64,000 bases of DNA from Raffaelea ambrosiae (taxonomy: Eukaryota; Ascomycota; Sordariomycetes; Ophiostomatales; Ophiostomataceae). Shown here piece after piece: positions 10,542 through 23,164 of the stretch. The stretch is taken from NCBI GenBank assembly GCA_002778195.1, contig PCDI01000005.1:1595427-1659426 (forward strand), written 5' to 3'. Positions within the stretch are counted from its first letter, which is position 1. Each line of letters begins with the position of its first letter. The translations under genes were made by a program, and so were the position numbers. The notes under the pieces are model-generated. The model worked only from the letters and a program-made list of their open reading frames with translations, was not told where the DNA came from and made no database searches.

Positions 10542-13500
10542 TTATCGGTCCCGGTGCACCAAGCTCCATTCATACTGCGTCATGTTAGTGCCATCCTCGA
10601 TGGTGTCTACTTGGGGGGAACAGGGGGGTTGGGGGGGCAACACTCACCACTCTCCCATCGTCGTCGCCCGTGTACACAAGCTGCGGCATCGGCGTGATGC
10701 AGGTCACCGCCGCCTCCACGTTCGCCCCCGTCGGCGACTGCGGGTCCACGTGGTCCAGCCGGCGCTCCAGCGCCAGCGTCCAGCGCCCGCGCGCGTCCAC
10801 CGTCTTGCGCCAAATGTTGACCCGGCCCCGTCGGTGGCCCGTAAAGACGAGGCAGTTCTCCAGCCACTCGCTGCCCGCGCCCTCGTAGAACGCACACGCG
10901 TGCACATAGTCGTCGCTGTTGGAAAGCGGACCCGACCCAGGCCGACCCAGGGGACTTCCGCCGCCGCCAACACGGCCGCCGCCACCGACGCTGCCGCCGC
11001 ACACGTTCTGGTCCAGCAGCAGGTCCCCGTTCAGCGAGTACAGCACCACGTTGGGCCCCGAGCACAGCATGATCTCGCCCGACACGTCGTTGATCCGCGC
11101 ACACTCGACCGCCCGCGCGCCCGGCAGCTTGCGGATAAACTCGAGCCGGTTCAGGTCCCACAGCATGGCCACGCCGTCCTGGCTGACCGTCACCAGCGTG
11201 CTGAACGCCCCCGACACCGCCACCGTCGTCACCGGCGTCTTGTGTCCAAAGAGCGAGCTGCGCGTCAGCAGCTCCACCGGCTTGTTGCTGCTGCTGCTGC
11301 TGCTGCCGCCGCTGCTGCCACCGACGATGCCCAACCCGACCCCGACTGCACTGGCACCACCACCGCCGCCGCCGCCGCCGCCACCACCACCACTGCCGGT
11401 GATGGTACTTCCTCCTCCTCCTCCTCCTCCTCCCCCTCCTCCTCCTTGGATCACCGAGTACACCGTCACCGTGCAGTCCTCGCCCGCGGTAATGAGTGTC
11501 TTGGAGTCGGCAAACGCCACGCACGAGATCTGGCCCATGTGCAGGTTCTCAAACAGGCCGGCCGGCTTGCGGTTGTCGCTGAAGAAGAAGCGGATGCTGT
11601 TGTCGGCATAGCCCCATTCCAGGTACTTGTCGTAGAAGGGCGGCAGGTTCAGCCGGAAGGGCGACGAGCACAGCAGCCGGTCCAGCTTGGGCACGTAGAT
11701 GAGCGAAGCCACCCGTTCCCGGCTCTCTGGTAAGGTTAGCAAGGGACAGATGAACGCGATGAACATGACAAGACAAAACGAAAAAGAAAAAGAAAAAGAA
11801 AAAGAAGAAAAAACGAAGACCGTCCAACGTACCCAGGATCGGATGGGGCAGCCGCGTCAGCGAGGCGGCGGCCGTGTCCAGGCGCCGGACGCCGGCGGCG
11901 TCCATGTCCCGCGGCGGGTGCGGCCGCGAAAAGACCTGGTGCGGCGTCTGGCCAAAGTTGTGGATGATGCCCGTGACAATGGCGCGCTCCTGCGGGTCCT
12001 TGATGTTGTCCAGGTCGATGGCGCCGTGGTACGACAGGTGGTGGAACACGTTGAGGCTGTCCACGGCCGCGTCGCCGCGCTGCTTGTGCCCAAAGACCAG
12101 GTCGATCCACTGGTGCAGATGGCGCGACACGTACGGGCTCTCGAGCGCGGCGCGGTGCTTCGCGATGAACACGTGCGGGTCGCCGTGCGCCCACGGCGGC
12201 AGCTCGACGTGGTCGAGGCGGCGGCCGTCCTGGCGGCGGCCAAAGTCGTAGCCGTTGATGTTGACCAGGAACTCGGGCAGGCAGAAGAACTCGGGGATCA
12301 GCTCCCGCACGTCGGCGCCGTTGTCGCGCGACGCCGAGCGCCACGCCGCCGCCACGGACGCAAACAGGCGGTCCGGGTGGTCAAAGTGGCCGCCCTGCAG
12401 CAGCAAAAAGGACTGGACAAACGGCGGCAGGCGGATCAGGTACGACGACACCACCATCGCCGACGAGTAGTGCGTGCCGTAGTGGAAGGGCTGCTGGCCC
12501 ATCTCGGCCAGCGTCGTGTACCGCATGGAAAAGTCGGCCTGCCGCTGCGCCGTCTGCGCCCCCATCGGCTTGGACAGGTCGCGGAACGTCGCCGGGTCGT
12601 CCAGGTCCAGCTCGGCGCTCGTGTAGTCCGCCAGCACCCACGGGAACACCGGGTACTGCGTCAGGTCGTTGAACGTCCGCCCCGCCATGGTGTTGACCAG
12701 CATCAGGTAGTGGAAGTTGCTGATCTCCCCCTTCTGCCACCGCCGCATCGACGGGTTCCACGGCGACGAGTTGAAGATGCTGCCAAACTTGGACCCCAGC
12801 GTCTGCGGGCCCTCGTCCACCACCCGCAGCGCCTCCAGCCGCCAAGCGTCCTCCGGGTTCGGCAGCGCACTCGCCGGGCCCGACGCGTTCGGGATCTTGG
12901 CCATCAGCCGCCCAAACACCTCGTCCCGCTTGCCGTTGTCAATCGTCGTCAGCAGGTAGCTCCGGCCGTCCCGGAAGAAGATCTCAATGGCCACGTCCCG
13001 GAACAGGAAGCGCCGCTTCGACACGCTGATCACATCGTGCCACCGCCAGCTCCGCGACTCCTGCTCGGCACCCGTCAACAGGCTCGTGGGCTGCTGCTGC
13101 TGCTGCTGCTGCTGCGCCAGGCCGTCGGCCGCTTCTCCTCCTCCTCCGTTTCCGTTTCCGTTGCCGCCGGCAGGCGGCTTCGTCGTGATGATCTGGGAGA
13201 ACGGGTCGCGCTCGTCCTCCGGCGCCTGCCAGGCGTTTACAATCTCGCCGTCGCGGCACTGGAAGACATTGTCCATGAGATAGAGCGCCTCCTTGCCGAC
13301 AATGAGGATGCCTTCGCACGCATCGAGACCAATGATGCGCGACACATTGTACACGCTCTGGACGACGTCGCCCTGCTCGAGGCGCCGCATGACCTTGCGG
13401 TTCTTGTCTTCGAAGCTCTCGTCGGCGTCGGGCTCGTTCGGGTCGTCGATCAGCTCAAAGTCGTCCTCGGGCGCCACCACGCCCGACTCGGCTGTGGACA

Positions 13501-16500
13501 GGGGTGTGCCGCCGCGGTCCAGGCTGTCGGCCGCGACGGTGGTGCCAGCAGCACCAGCAGCACCAGCAGCACCAGCAGACACAGCGCCGGTTGCTGGCCC
13601 GTCCATCAGACTGTCGCCCGAGCCGTCTAGCTCGGCGGGCGATACGCGCGCAATGGTCGCGGCCTGGGGCTTCATGGTCGCCACCGACGGCACGGCTGCT
13701 GTGGCTGCCGCGCTGCTCGCACGCGAACGTGCACGCACCGATGGCGCCGAAGAACGGGACGTCACGGCTGCTACCACGGCGGCCAAGCCGGGAGTCGTCG
13801 TGCCCGAGGCCGGCGCCGATCGAGATGGTGTCGCCGATCGTGTCGCCGATCGTGTCGCCGATGGGGTGGCTGCTGCTGTTGCTGCCGCTGTTGCTGCTGC
13901 TGCTGCTGCTGCTGCACTCTCAATGGCCTTTTGCCGCGACTGGAAGCTGTCCTTCATCCGGTTGGACGAGTCGGGGAGCAGCCGCAGCCGCATGCGGTTG
14001 CGGCCCTCGGTGCGGTCGAGCTTCCACTTGATGGCCGGCGATGTTCCGCTGCCGCTGCCGGCAAACACGGCCCCGGGGCGGGCCAGGTCGCGCTCCATCT
14101 TGGCAAAGGTGGCCGCCAGGTAGGCGAGGTCGTCCTGCTGGTCCTGCAGCAGGCGCTGCAGCTTGACGTATTCGGCGGCATAGATGCTCTTCATCCAGGC
14201 GGCATTGGCCATCTCGTGGCGCACCAGCACGCCGTTGCGCTCGGCGGCCTCGAGCTGCCACTGCTTGAGCTTGTCGCGGCGGCGGGACAGGCGGTACTTG
14301 GCGGCGCTGTCGGCGACGCGCTGGTTCTCGGCGTGGACAAAGTCTTCCCAGCACTTGGACATGCCGCCAATGAAAAAGGCGTCGAGCGCCGGGCGGTGCT
14401 GGTCCACCCACTCCAGAAAGGCGCCGTCGTCCACCTCGGTCAGCTGGCGGAACGACCGGGCCAGGTGCAGCTGGTCGGCCGTGGCGCACTGGCGCAGGAT
14501 CAGGCCGGACTCGTTGGGCTTCTGCACCAGCACGACGCGCCAGATGCTGGCGGCGGCCAGGCGCACCGGCTCGTCGGGGTCCAGCAGGCGGGCATACAGC
14601 TGGTACAGCACCAGCTTCATGTAGTACTCGTCCACGCCGGCCTCGGTCGACAGGCAGTCGACGAAGACGGACTGCCAGAAGAAGATCCGCGCCAGGACCG
14701 GGAGGCCCCCCCCTCCTCCGCTGGCCGCCCTGGGAGGACTCGGGGGCGTCGTCGTCTGCGTCGTCGTCGTCGGCGTCGTCGTCTCCGTCGGCGTCTCCGT
14801 CTCGGCGTCCATGTCGGACAGGCGGAAGAGGACCAGCTTGAGGAAGCACATCCGGATCGTGGTCACGGCCTGGTTGCACAGGCGCACGCTCTTGAGCACG
14901 GCGACGTCGGGCCGGAAGAGGTACTCGAGCACCATGCCGGTGCAGTCCATCAGCACGTCGACGCCGTTGACAAAGGTGCCGTCGTATGTGGCGTCCAGCA
15001 TGTGGGCGGCAAAGCGCGCCATGTTGGTCAGAACCTTGGGCTCGCACAGGACATACAGGTCCCTGCGGAGGACGGCCATGATGCGCTGGGTGGTCAGGCG
15101 CAGCAAGTACGACGCAAAGTATGCCTGGTGCTCCTGGAACGAGGGCGGGATCTTGGTGGCCAGCGCGAAGCCGGGGAACTCCTTGCGCACCAGCACCTGC
15201 TCCACAAAGACGTCCACAATCAGGTCGGCGATGGCGTCCTGGACGTGGCTGTTGCGCGGCTGCTGGGGGACGATCAGCTGGCGCTTGGGGGCGGCATGGG
15301 CCGACAGCTTGGCGGTGTGCCACGAGGGCGGCGCGACCTGTGTCGTGAGCAGGATGAAGGACGACGACCGGCGGTGGCGGGTCTGGCTCGCCGACGACGA
15401 CGACGACGACGACACGGCTGCGCCTGGGCGGCCGGCCGTCAAAGGGACCGCGTCGGCGGCGGCCAGGACGGCGGAGTCGGCGGCGACCTCGAGGGACGAC
15501 CCGGCCATGCTGGAGTGGACGCTGGAGTGGACGCTGGAGTTCATGCTCGAGGCGATGCTGGAGGTGCGCACCAAGGCCGCGGAGGCGGTGGTGCGCGGGC
15601 GGACCACGACGTCGGCGCCGTCGAAGCGAAGCGGCGCATCTTTGGCGTTCAGCTCCGTCTCGGGCGACAGGGGCTCCATGCTCACGACCGAGGGAAACAG
15701 GGCCAGGGCCAGCAGGCGGACGTAGTCGGAGGCGAGGGCAAAGTCGCGGAACTCGGCCGAGTGGATGTGGAGGTCGGACAGGAAGCGGATGACGGCCTCC
15801 AGCGTGCTGGACTGTGCTTGGATGTCTGGTGGTGGTGGTGGTGGTGGTGGTGGTGGTGATGCCGCGGACGCGCGGGCGTCGTCGACGTCTCCGGGCGCCG
15901 TGGGCGAGGGCGCGCCGGGCGCCGGAGCCGCGTCTTCGGACTGGAGGACGTCGCCGAGGCCCTGCTGCAGCAAGGCCACGACGACATACAGGGCGTCCGG
16001 GTAGACGACCTTGGCACGGGGCCCAAACGCGGCGAGGAGCGTGTCGTGGGTCAGGGCCGGCTGCTCGCGCGTCGGCCGGTCGATGCTGCCCATGTCCTTG
16101 CCGAAGAGGATGGCCAGCACGCACAGCCAGATGTCGGGCAGGCTCCACCAGTGGCGGAGGCGGTGGGCCATGATCCAGAAGCCGCCGGTCTTGGTGGTGA
16201 ACTTGGACGCGTAGACGGCGCCGTGGGTGACGAGGAGGCGCGTCAGGATGTTGCATCCGCTGACGACCACGGCCGGGTCGTCGGACGACAGCAGATACAG
16301 CAGCCACTTGTTGGTGACGGTGCGGGCAAACTTGCGGATGTGCACAACGGTGCCCTGCTCGCAGAGCAGCCGTTCGTAGAGCTGCAGGATGTGGATGCCG
16401 AGCTGCTTTTTGGCGAGCGGCCGGGGGGGGGCAGACTCGGCGGTGGTGGTGGCGGCAGCAGTGGTGGCATTGGTGGTGGTGGTGGCATTGGTGGTGGCAG

Positions 16501-19500
16501 CAGTGGTGGTGGTGGCATTGGTGGTGGCAGCAGTGGTGGCAGCAGTGGTGGTGGTGGCAGTGGTCTGCTGCTGCTGCTGCTGCTGCGGCCGGCCGGCCAC
16601 GGCCCGGGGCGTGCGCGGCTGCGAGGCGGCGGCGGGGCTGTGGATGGCGTAGGTGATGTAGAGGGCCAGCGAGCGGTGGACCTCGGCGTTGTAGTTGCAG
16701 CGGACGAGGCTCTCAAACGACTGGAGGAAGACGGGCAGGATGGCGGCGGAGACGGGCTCGACCTTGACGGCGTCGAGCAGGCGCTTGGTGATGCGCATGC
16801 GCAGCAGGCGGCGGCTGTTGAACTGGTGGAACTTGCTCCGGACGGCAAAGGTGTGGAACTGCTCGTAGTAGAGCCGCTGCGTGTCGGCCGGCGTCGCCTT
16901 GCGCCAGGTGTCCAGGTCGACGAGCAGGATGCGGTACGCGAGCGGGTTGATGAGGAGCGACTCGAGCGGCGCGGCCGCGTCGTAGCCGACAAAGGCCAGC
17001 ACCAGCTGCAGCAGCCGCCGGCACAGCGCCGCGCGGTCGCCGGACACGGCCATGGGCGGGGTCGTTGTGGTCGTCGTCGTCGTCGTTGTCGCCGCCGGAG
17101 TCGGAGTCGGAGTCGCCGGAGTCGTCGCCGGAGTCGTCGCCGGAGTCGTCGTCATTGTCGTCGTCGTCGTGGTCGCCGCCGCCGCCGCCCGGCCCAGCTT
17201 GGCCCGCAGCAGCATGCCCAGGATGGCATAGCCGTTGTCGCGCTCCATGGCGTCGCTGTTGCGCCAGCTGCTGTTGATGCACAGAAAGACCATCTCGGCG
17301 GCCCGCAGCAGCGCGTCGGCCGTGGCGGCCCGCTCGACCAGCTTGAGCGCCAGCGGCGTGAAGCCGGCCAGCCGCCACAGGTTGTCGTCCAGGTAGAACG
17401 GCGTCGCCAGCACCGGGTCGCCGGCCAGCACGGCCACGCCCTGCGGCCGCAGCAGCGCGTCGTTGATGCACGGCAGCGCCCCGTTGACCGCCACCGCCGT
17501 GCCGCTCTTGGCCGTCAGCGCCAGCAGGTTGGCCGCCGCCGGCCGCGACAGCGACCGGAACAGCAGCGAGTCCAGGAACGTGCCGTCCGTCCGGAACGTC
17601 GACCGCGGCAGCGTGCTCATCAGGATGCGCTGCTCCGGCACGATCGACGCCGCCTTGTCGCGGATCGCCCGCAGAATGTCCGACGCGTGGTTGTGGACGT
17701 TGTCGTTTCGGCTGTTGCTGTTGCTGTTGCCTTTGCTGCCGCCGCTGCTGCCGCCGCTGCCGCCGCCGCTGTTGTCGTCCTTGCCGCTGCTGTGGAAGTC
17801 GTTGCGCAGCGCCAGCCGCGCCGACGCCGTGTACGTCTGGAAGCCGCCCAGGCTGTCCTGGTAGTTGGCCTGGTAGCGCGGGCCCAGCCGGTAGTGCACC
17901 GCCAGGAAGTCGTCGCTCAGCGCGTCCTCGAACAGGTGGGCCGACGCCAGCGACCACTTGGAGAACACCAGCCCGGCGCCCACCTGGATCGACAGGTCCT
18001 TGGGCGTGCCCAGGAACGCCTGCACCGGGTTGAGCTTGTTGCTGCTGCTGGTGCTGCTGCTGCTGCCGCCGGTGGTGCTGCTGCTGCTGCCGCTGCTGCC
18101 GACCGCGGCCGCCGGCGGCGGCGGCGTCGGATAGGCCGCGCGGACCTGCTCCACAAACTCGCCGTCGACGTACAGCGACGCCCGCGCCGCCTTGGCGCGC
18201 CGGTGCACCAGCGCCACGTGGTACCACTGGTGCTCGCGGAACGCCACCGACCGGAAGCGCACGCTGGGCCGCGCCGCCGTCACCGACGTCTGCAGGATGA
18301 AGTTGTGCGTGTCGCGCTCCAGGTACAGCAGCAGGAAGCACGTCTGCGTCGCGTCGAACACGCCAAAGAGCGTCGTGTGCGAGCGCGGGTCGAACGCGTC
18401 GATGCGCAGCCAGCACGTGAACGTGAACCCGGCCGCCGCCATCGGCGGGAACGCCCGCCCCAGGTTGGGCAGCTCGATGGACGAGTGCCCGCAGAGCGCC
18501 AGGTCGAACTGCACAAATGGCGGGCCGCTGTACCGCGCCGCCATCTCCAGGCAGAACCCCGCCGCCGCCGCGTCCGTGCTGGCCAGCAGAAACTGCGCAT
18601 CCGCCAGCTGGCTGACCCCCAGCGCCATCAGCCGCCGGCAGATCGGCAGCAGCAGCGCCCGCTCCGGGTCGCTCAGCGGCGACCGCTCCGCAAAGTACAG
18701 CCGCAGGAACCGCGAGAGGATCCCCGTCCCGTGCAGCGCCGCCAGGTTGGCAAACGACACGTCCTGCACCGCCGCCACCGTCCGCAGCACGAGAAGCGAC
18801 ACCGCGTCGCCGTCGGGGCCGGGCTGCCGCGGAATGGACTCCCAGAACCCCACCACCGTGCGCATCACTTCGGCGTTGTGCAGGACCGTCCTGGCCCCGA
18901 TGATGGCGTCGAGCCGCGCGTGGATGCCGTCCTTGCCAGTCGGCGGGCCGCTGTTTGCTGCGTGTTTGCTGCTGCCCTCTCTCTTGTTGGCCTCCGTTTT
19001 CTTGTCCTCGCCCTTCTTATCCTCCCCGTCCTTCGTATCTTCCCCGTCCTTCTTGTCCTCCCCGTCCTCCTCATCCTCCTCCTCGTCCGTCTTGACTTCT
19101 TCGGCTTGGTTGTCGTCCGCGTCGTCTTCGTTGTCTTCTTCGTCTTCGTTCTTGCTGCCCCCGTCGTTGCCCGTCTCTGTCTTCGCGTCGTGTCTTTCCT
19201 TCTCTTCCCCCTCTTCGGTGGCCAGCCCCTGCCATAGCTCGTCCAGCCGCTGGTCGTCCAGGGCAAACGACAACAGCTTGCCAAACAGCTGGCAGTTGCT
19301 CCACAGGTCCGAGTCGCTCACGCCCAGCCCTATGCTGGCAATAATCTGCTCCAGCGCCTCCCACCCGCCGCCCTCGACGCGGTGTCGAAAATACCGCCGG
19401 TTCCCGTGGTGGCCCCGGAAAGCCGCCGACAGCACGGCCAGCGTCGCGTGCAACAGCGCAAAGAGCGCTCGCCGGTCCGGCTCGCTCCGTATTTGCGGGT

Positions 19501-19804
19501 TGTAGAAGCCAGAGAAGGCGCGCAGCACGCCCAGCTGCTGCTGGAAGCCGTGCAGGTGGCGGAAGTCGTCCTGGAGCGAGCAGGGCGGCGCCAGGGCAGT
19601 CAGGTGCTGGTGGGTCTGTCGGGCCAGCGCCAGGAGTGCCTGCATGTCCGGGTAGCCATTTCTCGAGGAGGCCGGGGAGTCGCTGAGGACCGTCTGTGTG
19701 CGCGTGAGGAGGCTCTGCAGGACTTCGGCAGCCTTGCTCGTCGCCGGCGCGTTGGAGGCCGACGTGGACGACCGGAAGCGGCTGGCCGTACGCGAAGACG
19801 CCAT
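10542..19804 (-). CDS. BPH1: BEACH domain protein with PH-BEACH and WD40 repeats (Bph1/neurobeachin/LYST-like)
   Basis: Model on the minus strand: exon 1 19804-11833 (7,972 nt without an intron), exon 2 11726-10648, exon 3 10574-10542, giving about 3027 aa. The two introns have GTACGT...ACCAG and GTGAGT...CTAACATGACGCAG. The last exon adds YEWSLVHRDR, restoring the DGRVYEW ending of a WD blade. Domain order: helical N-terminus with an acidic D/E/K tract (about residues 200-280); a concanavalin A-like lectin domain (about 430-560, GFTFTCWLRID...WYHVALVHR...SLYVDGE); a long armadillo-like middle; PH-BEACH (about 2120-2300); BEACH (about 2345-2630, with ISNFHYLMLVNTMAGRTF, YPVFPWVLADY, FHYGTHYSSAM, IPEFFCLPEFLVNING and FHHLSYHGAIDLDNI); then WD40 repeats. 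Family role: large scaffolds in vesicle traffic and membrane fission/fusion. Poly-Q, poly-T, poly-P and poly-G tracts interrupt it, one inside a WD repeat. Confidence 0.93.
11342..11451 (-). repeat. Trinucleotide runs coding Gly tracts inside a WD40 blade
   Basis: On the plus strand, CCG/CCA and CTC/CCT triplets fill two neighbouring runs. In the BEACH protein they encode about 12 glycines, the spacer STITGSG, then another 12 glycines, after the strand CTVTVYSVI. They make a flexible insert in a propeller blade. Confidence 0.9.
13092..13117 (-). repeat. CTG/CAG run coding poly-Gln
   Basis: An uninterrupted trinucleotide run encoding about eight Gln just before PTSLLTGAEQES in the PH-BEACH region of the BEACH protein. 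Comparable runs lie at 13881-13914 (poly-Ala) and 16560-16586 (poly-Gln). Confidence 0.85.
15829..15858 (-). repeat. GGT/ACC run coding poly-Pro
   Basis: About ten TGG/GGT triplets on the plus strand, read on the minus strand as a Pro tract that follows ARASAAS in the BEACH protein. A typical length-variable microsatellite. Confidence 0.85.
16436..16566 (-). repeat. Interrupted GGT/GGC array coding Thr/Ala/Asn-rich segment
   Basis: An imperfect array built from GTGGTGGTGGCAGCAGTGG and GTGGTGGTGGCATTGGTGG blocks. In the BEACH protein it encodes a run of Thr broken by Ala and Asn (TTTAATTNATTTT-like), next to a poly-Gln run. Another Thr-rich array lies at 17060-17175. Confidence 0.85.
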
Positions 19805-20884
19805 GGGTGATCGATAGAGACACTACTGTGTCTCTCCTCGCCCTCTTCTGCCACGTGGAATATGTGTTGTATTTCTCTTCGTTTCGTATATCGCGTCTCG
19901 TCGTGAATCTGGTTCGTGATCGTCGAGTCCAGGCTTCATCTGCTGGTGCTCGCCCGACCGTCGTGTTGGTCTCTTGCTCGCATTCTCTGGCAGGTCTAGG
20001 CACAGAAAGACAGCATGTGTTTCTGCGCAGAAGACAGCTCCATGAAACAGGTATCGAGACAGGTGTCGAGACAGGAGGTCTCAAAAACGGAAAAAAAAAG
20101 GTAAGAGCTGAGGCTGAGAGAAGCTGACCGAGATTGGAAAAAAAAGAAAGCACAAAGAGTTAGAAAGGAATGCCACACAACGCCCAAACAAGCATGCACA
20201 CACAGACAAAACGAAAAAAAAAGAAAAAAAGGAGTCTCACGCGTACTGGTCTCAATTCACAAAAACAGTCTCGTCAAAAGCATCGGTTCTATCCCTAGGA
20301 GTAAGGCTCTGGCACACGAGCAACGTTGCCTGGTGTGGGCAGCAACTCCTTGGAACTTGGCTGAGTTGCACATCCACAGACGCGTGTGGGGACGTCACTG
20401 CCCCTCCAGGCAGGGGGTCTGTCCGTACTGTGCTATGGGTACTGTGATACACTGTCTGGCCGCGGCTGCTCGATACTACAAGACATTGGGGATAATAACA
20501 AAGGCGTCTGTCTTTGCATAAGTCGTAAAGGCTTGAAGTCATGCATACGCGTATCTGTTGGGATGCATCTGAATCGGGTTCTCTCAAGGAGCAGCGAAGC
20601 GGTATCGGCTCGCTGTCGTTGCATATTCTGCGCCGAACGCTGCAGCTCCGAGCAGCCAGACAGTCTCTCACTTCTAGAAGGGAAACATTTCCTTCCAGCA
20701 CGGTAGTGGATGAAATGCTACGGTTCGTTCTCATTGGGTGTCTGTCTGGTTGACCACGCGGCTCGCAGCAAGAGGCCAGCACCTAGTGCGGCAGCGGCTG
20801 CCTCTTCCCACACGTGCCTGCATGCTCTGCCTGTCGCCCAAGCTCTGTTATGATCGCCGCAAGCTACGTCGCAAACCCAAGACG

Positions 20885-20926
20885 AGATCCCATCGCAAAG
20901 ATCCCATCGCAAAGATCCCATCACAG
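20885..20926. repeat. 14-bp tandem repeat, 3 copies
   Basis: AGATCCCATCGCAA is present twice exactly, followed by a third copy AGATCCCATCACAG. Confidence 0.9.
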
Positions 20927-22829
20927 AGCGTACCGAGATCTCGTCGTACCTTGCAGTCGACACAGCTGCCCGGCAATCCGACATCACGCCGACTGGTCTC
21001 GATGATGGCCTGTTCGCAGCAAGGCCGCGGAGTCACCTGATCCAGCCAAGGCGGGCCAGAAGCAGCCAGGCAGAGAAGTCACATAATGTACTCGTAGAGG
21101 GTTTGGCAGGTGGCCTATGTAATCGTATCTTACATTGTGCATACGAGTAGGATACGCCCTTGAGTCAAGCGGGCTACGTAATGGCTGAAGGAATGCATGA
21201 CCATGGACAGATTTCGGCATCAGACAGAAGGGATGCCGCTTTCGGGTTCTGTCTCGGTTGACGACCCGACTTTCATGATTTGCCGCAAGCAAGGGAGCAA
21301 TTGCCAGGTTTGCATATCAGTTAGTATGGCAACCAGAAGAGCAAGATGAAGCTAAGAGCCAGATCAGAGCAGTCAACGATGATGAGCTTTCCCAAGAGTC
21401 ACGGTCGATCGGAGCAGTTGGCCCCAAGCTCCCAGGCAGCTCAGGTCACCAGAACACGTCATTTGCGGCAGCGAACCAGAGACGTTCGCAGGACAGCAGG
21501 AATGCAAGATAAGATACAGGTATCTCACACCTACTATTATGTACTGCCGCAGACGGACAGCACGTCGTCCGTCCACTGGCTAGACAGGCACCCACCAAGA
21601 TGATGCGTCCTGCCTATTCCGTAGCTTTTGTGGGGCACACCGCCCCAGTATTATGACGCCGACGAACAGCACACACAGCGCTTGCTCGTATCTTCCACAG
21701 TAAAGATGGTTGCTGCCACACAACTGCTGCCCAGCCGAAGAGAGCAGTTCGTCTCCTCCGCCCTTATTAGCTAGGCCAGCTCGGACTGCGCTTGGTCTTA
21801 TCTTGCAGGCTGTTTGCTCCCGTCGCCCCACAGGCGCCTCTCTGCATTCCCTGGCCCGTGTAGGCGGGGAAGCTCCGGTTATGGCTCGTCTTGTGCCAGG
21901 CACACAGGGGTTGTGCAGTCAGATGAGTGGCTGTCCTGGCAGGCCCTGGCAGGTCCTGACTGGCTTCCCAGGCCCAGCTGCTGCCCCGTTGTCCTGATGT
22001 CTCGCATGACGGTTCTTTTTTGTGCGGCTTGTGCAGCGTGGCGTTCAGGAGAAGGCAGGCTGCCGCGGACACCAGGCTTTGTCTTTCGGGCCCTGGCTTT
22101 GTCCGTCACACTGGGCGGGCGTCCTTCAAACTTGCTCGTATTGCCTCCACATGCCCAGGAGGAGGCACGTGTGAGCTCGCTGCGCGGTAGGCGCAGGCAC
22201 TATCAGTAGCCGTCCACGGTCACGCTGGGTCATGGGTCGCCCATGTACGGGGAGAGCTCTGGCGGATCCCTACTCCCTACTGTGTCGTAGCACCAAAGCA
22301 GATCAGAGCCCCACATTAGATTGCCAGAGTCAAGTCAGGTCAAGCACTGGAGCAGACAGCAGTTTCCAAAGCAGTGTGGCCTCCAGCAGCTGCTTGCAGA
22401 AGTATCCTGCAAAGACGCATGCTGCCAGAATGCTGCAGAAAGCACCAGAGCCAATCCAAGACTGCAAACCGAAGAACCTCCGTCTCCTCCGCTGCCGTCG
22501 CAGCCTGCGGGCTCTGTTTCAGTTGCCCAGCACCGTGCGAGGCCTTATCGCATTGCTGAGGGAACCCTCAGCAAGTCAGTTCGAGTCAGCCTATTGGCTC
22601 CGCAACCATGCGCTAAGCCTCTTTCGGCCATTATCAGCCACCTTCTGACTTGGCCATCCCCCCCCCCCGACCCGACTGCGTCACGCTGATGGATGAGGCA
22701 ACAGTGGCCGCCGAATGCGCAAGAAGCCCACTCTTCTGTAGCGCTGTCGAAGTACCCGTGTGGCCAGCCGTGCCCCAGCCCAGCGCCCAAGCGCCCGCGT
22801 TACTCACTCACTGTGGGTATTATCTCCTC

Positions 22830-23164
22830 CCGCCTTTCCCTTTATCTGTTGCGTCTTACTCCTCTTCTCGCCGCCCTCGTTCGTCTTCTCTTCTCTTGCT
22901 CTCTCTCTCTTCTCTCCTCTCTTCCTCTTTTCTTTTCTTCTTTCCCATCTCTCTCCCCTTCATCCATCTCCATCCATCCTCCCCTTCCCCCCGACACGCT
23001 CTCGGGGTCCATATCATCTTTGTTTCTGTTTCGTTTTTATTATCTGTTTGCTTTGTTTCTGTTTCCTTGTCTGTCTCTTTCGTCGTCTTCTCGCCCCTGC
23101 GTGTCGCTGGTCCTTCCGACATCGCTGCCCAACTCCACCACCCCTTCCGCCCAGATCTTCCATC
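22830..23164 (+). promoter_or_regulatory. Pyrimidine-rich leader/promoter of the subtilase gene
   Basis: A dense C/T tract with TCTCTC and CTTTTC motifs lies directly upstream of the subtilase ATG and contains no ATG. Such CT-rich leaders are common before strongly expressed genes of filamentous fungi; activity here is inferred. Confidence 0.5.

Larger units (their letters stand above)
19805..23164. other. 3.4 kb divergent intergenic region, no gene recognised
   Basis: Between the start of the BEACH gene and the start of the subtilase. Open frames are short, in all frames, with no recognisable domain. A 14-bp repeat lies at 20885-20926, a C-run at 22660-22670, and a long pyrimidine-rich tract at about 22830-23060 that is probably the promoter and leader of the subtilase. 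No ATG occurs between about 22720 and the subtilase start, consistent with a long clean leader. Confidence 0.6.

Noticed and set aside
16046..19237. 1063-codon plus-strand open frame opposite the BEACH gene
   Set aside because: Low-complexity R/Q/G/V-rich antisense of GC-rich coding sequence; the minus strand encodes the lectin-like and helical regions.
19805..22800. Degenerate transposon in the gap before the subtilase
   Set aside because: No terminal repeats, reverse transcriptase, integrase or transposase motif was found in any frame; only a small 14-bp repeat.
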